A DNA stretch of 52,561 nt, taken from Acidobacteriota bacterium (lineage in GTDB: Bacteria; Acidobacteriota; Terriglobia; Terriglobales; Acidobacteriaceae). The position numbers were made by a program, and so were the translations under genes. Positions 49,746 to 52,561 of this stretch are shown piece after piece (position 1 is the stretch's first letter; every line of letters begins with the position of its first letter). Below the pieces are notes generated by a model, which did not search any database, was not told the DNA's origin, and saw only the letters and a list, made by a program, of their open reading frames with translations. The stretch spans positions 1 to 52,561 of the forward strand of contig JAGWNX010000017.1 in the NCBI GenBank assembly GCA_028872955.1. The letters are read 5' to 3'.

Positions 49746-51095
49746 CTACGCGCCCGGCACCAGGCGAAGCCGCAGAAAGAGGGCAACGCTGAACGGGTGC
49801 GATCCATAGACGGCCTGCAAGGCGCGCGGGGCAGTGTCGCTGGTGAACTGGACCCCCGGGGCCAGGCTCAGATGGGCCGCTGTCGGCAGGTCGTGGTCCA
49901 GCCCAAGGGAGTAGGCCTGCACGTGCCCAATGGGAGACTCCACAAAACCCGCCGGAAGCGGTGAGCCCGGCGAGAGCAGCAGTTCGTTGCTGCGGCCCGC
50001 GTCCTCCACACGTAAGCTCAGGTGGTTAGAGCGGTGCAGGGTGAGCAACGCCTCCGCCAGGTAGCTGTTCTGCTTACTCTGGTCGCTCAGCGATCGCGTC
50101 CTGCCCCACACCAGCGAGGCGTCCAGCGTTGCCGTTGAGCTGAACGCACGGTTGTAGAGGACAGACGCGGTCTGGCGTTGCTGATCCTCGCCCGGGTACA
50201 GCGCCTCCGGGCTGGTGATGTGCGCGAGCGAGTACTGCATGCTCCAGTGCGGTGTGGGCGCGTAGGTCAGCCGCGCCGAGTAGCTGTCAGGTGCCAGGCC
50301 GTTGGGCGAGGGCAGCAGCTGCCAGCGTTGCTCTGTCGGCTCGGCCCCGTGAAAGCCGGAGAGCTCCAGCCGCAGCTTATTCCAGGTCAGCCCGGCCGTC
50401 AGCACGCTGAGTGCAATGTGCGTGGAGTCCTGCTGGTGGTGCCCGAGCGTGGCTAACGGGTTGTCTGCCGCAGAGGCGCGATGCGGATAAGCGATCGGGC
50501 CGATGGCTGGGTCACCCACCGGGGCCGCGTAGATCGTCAGCAGGGTTTGCCGGCTCAGGCGCAGATCGTAGAAGGCGGCCAGCTCCATAAAGAAGTCGTG
50601 CGGGTGCTGGCCATCCACGATTGGGCTGCCAAAGGCGGTCTCGCCCTGCTGGAAGAGCTCAGGAAACTGTCGTCCGGTGATGGTGGCCGGCTCCAGCGAG
50701 AGCATGGTGCGCAGGGTGACCTGGCCACGGCTGCCTGCGGCGTGCGACGCCATGAGCATCGTCCAGTTGGTGGAGAAGAGCTTGTCGCGGTTGCGCGGCG
50801 CGCTTGCCTGCTGTTGCAGCTCGGTCACAAAGCCGTTGCCATGCAGCATCAGCATCCACCCGCGCTGCATGGTCATCAGCATGGGAGCCTCGATGGAGGC
50901 AGGTTCAGCGCTGGTGCCGGAGGTGCTGTGCTGCAGTTGTGCCGCAAGGAAAGACGGATCGGGCGACGAGGATGGGGCGCTCATGCCCGGCATGCCCGCC
51001 ATGTTGGCAGGAGTGGTGGACTGCGCCAGGCCGGCCAGCGTTAACGTACTGGCGGCACCCAGCAGAAGGGTGCGGATCAAAAAGATGCGCTTCAC
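49746..51095 (-). CDS. Secreted Met/His-containing outer-membrane-type protein
   Basis: A 449-residue protein with a Sec signal (FLIRTLLLGAASTLTLAGLAQ). The mature N-terminus contains NMAGMPGMSAPSS, and later MLMTMQRGWMLMLHGNG and DGQHPHDFFMELAAFYD, Met- and His-containing stretches seen in copper-associated proteins. The remainder is an alternating polar/aromatic pattern (SYSARLTYAPTPHWSMQYSLAHI, RLELSGFHGAEP), as in a beta-barrel or beta-rich domain, ending LFLRLRLVPG with an aliphatic terminal residue region. The upstream small Cys-rich gene is 87 bases away on the same strand. Metal handling is inferred, not shown. Confidence 0.65.
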   Translation of the reverse strand: MKRIFLIRTLLLGAASTLTLAGLAQSTTPANMAGMPGMSAPSSSPDPSFLAAQLQHSTSGTSAEPASIEAPMLMTMQRGWMLMLHGNGFVTELQQQASAPRNRDKLFSTNWTMLMASHAAGSRGQVTLRTMLSLEPATITGRQFPELFQQGETAFGSPIVDGQHPHDFFMELAAFYDLRLSRQTLLTIYAAPVGDPAIGPIAYPHRASAADNPLATLGHHQQDSTHIALSVLTAGLTWNKLRLELSGFHGAEPTEQRWQLLPSPNGLAPDSYSARLTYAPTPHWSMQYSLAHITSPEALYPGEDQQRQTASVLYNRAFSSTATLDASLVWGRTRSLSDQSKQNSYLAEALLTLHRSNHLSLRVEDAGRSNELLLSPGSPLPAGFVESPIGHVQAYSLGLDHDLPTAAHLSLAPGVQFTSDTAPRALQAVYGSHPFSVALFLRLRLVPGA

Positions 51096-51182
51096 GCGAG
51101 CTCCCTCAAGGGTTCAGAGCAGCTTGGACTCGCCCGAAAGTCTGATGGACATCAGGCAGGTGGCTCGATGGGAACTCTGGTG

Positions 51183-51575
51183 TCAGGTTCGAAGCGGGGG
51201 ACTCACGAGACGAGGCTGCGGCGGTACCTCGCCGTGTAGACGCAACGCCCGGAGCGATGCCTGCTGCCAGGTGCTGACGAACAAGCTGTGGCAGGGGCCG
51301 GTCTCGCCTGCAGCCACAACGATCGTGGCCTGAACGGTCGGTACGGTAGCGACTGCAGCGGCGGGCGCACAGCAGGCGGAGGATGTATCGACCGCCTGGG
51401 CCGGATGGTTGCAATGCGGGCAAGCCACAGTGCTCTGGTGAGTACACGCAGCCAGCGCGAGCATGGGCGAGCAACTCACCGCGAGCAGTGCCAGCAACGT
51501 GAGTGCCAGCACAAAGCGACGGCGGTATTGCTGCCGTGTGGCGTGCCGACCAGCCCTGCCAGAGGACCTGACCAT
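51183..51575 (-). CDS. Small secreted Cys-rich protein
   Basis: About 130 residues from ATG 51575. The N-terminus RRRFVLALTLLALLAVSCSPMLALAA is a signal peptide. The mature start is Cys/His-rich: CTHQSTVACPHCNHPAQ and SSACCAPAA (about seven cysteines, two in a CPHC motif), then a hydrophobic stretch (VATVPTVQATIVVAAGE) and a basic C-terminus. The pattern is of a metal-binding or disulfide-linked small protein; the family is not recognised. A perfect TATAAT lies just upstream such that the transcript may begin at the start codon. It precedes the Met/His-rich protein gene. Confidence 0.6.
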   Translation of the reverse strand: MVRSSGRAGRHATRQQYRRRFVLALTLLALLAVSCSPMLALAACTHQSTVACPHCNHPAQAVDTSSACCAPAAAVATVPTVQATIVVAAGETGPCHSLFVSTWQQASLRALRLHGEVPPQPRLVSPPLRT

Positions 51576-51581
51576 ACGTGG

Positions 51582-51587
51582 ATTATA
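51582..51587 (-). promoter_or_regulatory. TATAAT box 6 bases upstream of a start codon (leaderless arrangement)
   Basis: On the minus strand the sequence TATAATCCACGT ends at the ATG at 51575. The expected start of transcription, 7 bases after the last T of the -10, falls on the A of the ATG. No Shine-Dalgarno is present. The -35 is not recognised. Confidence 0.4.
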
Positions 51588-51708
51588 AGGGGAACGCAGC
51601 AGCAGGAGTGGCACCGGCGGCCGTGAGCGGCGAAACTGCGCACCGGGTAGCGCATCCTGCGTGCGGATGTTGACGACGTGGAGTTGGATGAGTTGTGCCC
51701 GAAAACCG

Positions 51709-52479
51709 TTACGGTGCCGGGACGTGGGTTGATGGCGGCCGTGGGGGTGTCGCCATCGTTGCCCCATGCAGCACAATAATGTCGACGCGACGGTTCTGTG
51801 CGCGTCCGGCGTCGGTCAGGTTGCTGGCAATGGGATGGAACTCCGCGTAGCCTGCGGCGGAGAGATTGGCAGGCTGCATGTGCCCGTCGTTGAGCAGCAG
51901 CCGCGTGATGGTTGCCGCGCGCGCAGTGGAGAGCTCCCAGTTGGTGGCGAACTGCGCCGTGTGGATGGGCACATTGTCCGTGTGGCCCTCAATGCGCAGT
52001 GGCGACTGGGGCAGCGTTTTGGCCAGCAGGTCGATGGTGGCCAGCGACGTGGGCTGCACCTCGGCAGAGCCAGAGGCGAAGAAGCCCGCCTCATGCAGGG
52101 AGATCACCAGGCCGTCGGGTGTGTCGTGCAGCGTTACGCTGCCCGGCGGGATGCGATGCGCCGCTACCTGCCCGGCCAGCACCTGCTCCAGGTGTTGCTG
52201 GAAGACGGAGGGTGGAAGCGGCAAAGGGATCGCTGCCGGCGTGGCCTGGATGGACGTTGTGCCGGCCGCAAGGGGTGGACGATTGGTGTGTTGCTCGAAG
52301 ATGCCATTGTGATCGAACGCCGTTTGCATGGCATTGGCCATCTGCACCTGCTTCTTCTTGTCGGACTGGCTGGACGCGAAGAGCACAACGAAGAAGGCGA
52401 ACAACAGCGTAATGAAGTCTGCGTACGAGACCAGCCAGCGCTCGTGATTGACGTGTTCAGGATGCTTCTTCTTGCTCAT
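51709..52479 (-). CDS. motB: Flagellar motor protein MotB
   Basis: A 256-residue stator subunit. The single span is near the N-terminus, WLVSYADFITLLFAFFVVLFA, with the proton-binding Asp of the ADF segment. Then comes the plug/linker, and the OmpA-type peptidoglycan-binding domain at ~130-240 with EGHTDNVPIHT and NWELSTARA. MotB with MotA forms the ion channel that drives the flagellum. It overlaps motA by four bases (ATGA). A Pro-rich tail ends the protein. No other flagellar genes are within the window. Confidence 0.93.
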   Translation of the reverse strand: MSKKKHPEHVNHERWLVSYADFITLLFAFFVVLFASSQSDKKKQVQMANAMQTAFDHNGIFEQHTNRPPLAAGTTSIQATPAAIPLPLPPSVFQQHLEQVLAGQVAAHRIPPGSVTLHDTPDGLVISLHEAGFFASGSAEVQPTSLATIDLLAKTLPQSPLRIEGHTDNVPIHTAQFATNWELSTARAATITRLLLNDGHMQPANLSAAGYAEFHPIASNLTDAGRAQNRRVDIIVLHGATMATPPRPPSTHVPAP

Positions 52480-52561
52480 GCCGTTGCCTCAGCGGATTTG
52501 GTTGCCGCTCCCTCAGCCGATTTGGTCTCAGCGGCTCCGTGCCCGTCGAACAGATAGGTCC
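52476..52561 (-). CDS. motA: MotA, C-terminal end only
   Basis: The last 27 codons before the TGA that overlaps the motB ATG are seen. They encode FDGHGAAETKSAEGAATKSAEATA, with TKSAE repeated. The identification as MotA rests on the gene order, since MotA normally precedes MotB; the visible tail lies after the conserved MotA core. The rest is off the right edge. Confidence 0.6.
   Translation of the reverse strand, partial: TYLFDGHGAAETKSAEGAATKSAEATA

Overview
The window is 52.5 kb of high-GC, densely packed bacterial chromosome. The best overall fit is an acidobacterium of the class Terriglobia (Acidobacteriaceae-like). This is inferred from gene content: a GSII-type plus GSI-type glutamine synthetase pair, a CXXXY-type CcmE, secreted proteins carrying an ALPxAPG segment after the signal peptide, a standalone STN-domain protein, and a Tat/lipobox ferritin-like protein. 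No rRNA, tRNA, CRISPR array, insertion sequence or prophage was seen. It looks like core chromosome, not an accessory island.

Layout. 1-2.0 kb (minus): the 3' end of an FkbH/acyl-carrier-protein module that runs off the left edge. 2.1-6.6 kb (plus): queG, a YihY-type membrane protein and an RsbU-type serine phosphatase. 6.6-11.2 kb (minus): a beta-propeller lipoprotein behind a cytochrome c maturation cluster, ccmE-ccmA-ybaK-ccmB-ccmC-ccmD. 11.4-12.9 kb (plus): thiC with a clear terminator. 13.1-18.3 kb (minus): a 33-residue membrane peptide, an M28 peptidase, mscL, a small membrane protein, mtnA and pyrE. 18.5-25.9 kb: a DUF1080 lipid/sugar-type secreted protein, uvrA with a CPBP protease, a 59-residue membrane peptide, an STN-domain protein and a secreted protein of unknown function. 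26-31.2 kb: nitroreductase, alpha/beta hydrolase, ubiX, a putative permuted papain-fold protein, a YkgJ-type cysteine cluster protein and a carboxypeptidase-regulatory-domain protein. 31.3-35.9 kb (minus): purB, glutaredoxin, tadA, a small unknown, and the agmatine-to-putrescine pair aguA/aguB. 36.3-41.6 kb (plus): two glutamine synthetases, isocitrate dehydrogenase and malate dehydrogenase. 41.7-44.3 kb (minus): ferritin-like protein and two cyclophilins. 44.4-48.9 kb (minus): sdhC-sdhA-acyltransferase-sdhB. 49-52.6 kb (minus): rdgB, a Met/His-rich outer-membrane-type protein, a Cys-rich secreted protein, motB and the tail of motA.

How the genes fit together. The right-central part is a central carbon and nitrogen block: Icd produces 2-oxoglutarate, the two glutamine synthetases assimilate ammonium, and Mdh and the succinate dehydrogenase complete TCA steps next door, with agmatine deiminase and N-carbamoylputrescine amidase releasing ammonia nearby. 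The ccm cluster supplies c-type cytochromes to respiration. Many neighbours are translationally coupled through ATGA overlaps (ccmC/ccmD, ybaK/ccmB, aguA/unknown/tadA, motA/motB).

The most notable observations are the variant CcmE with a YbaK gene inside the ccm operon, an acyltransferase-3 gene inside the sdh operon, a putative operator palindrome upstream of the carboxypeptidase-regulatory-domain gene, a probable leaderless Cys-rich/Met-rich metal-handling pair, and two membrane micro-proteins. I did not find a clearly new defence or mobile system. All function calls rest on motif and family recognition by eye, with no database search.
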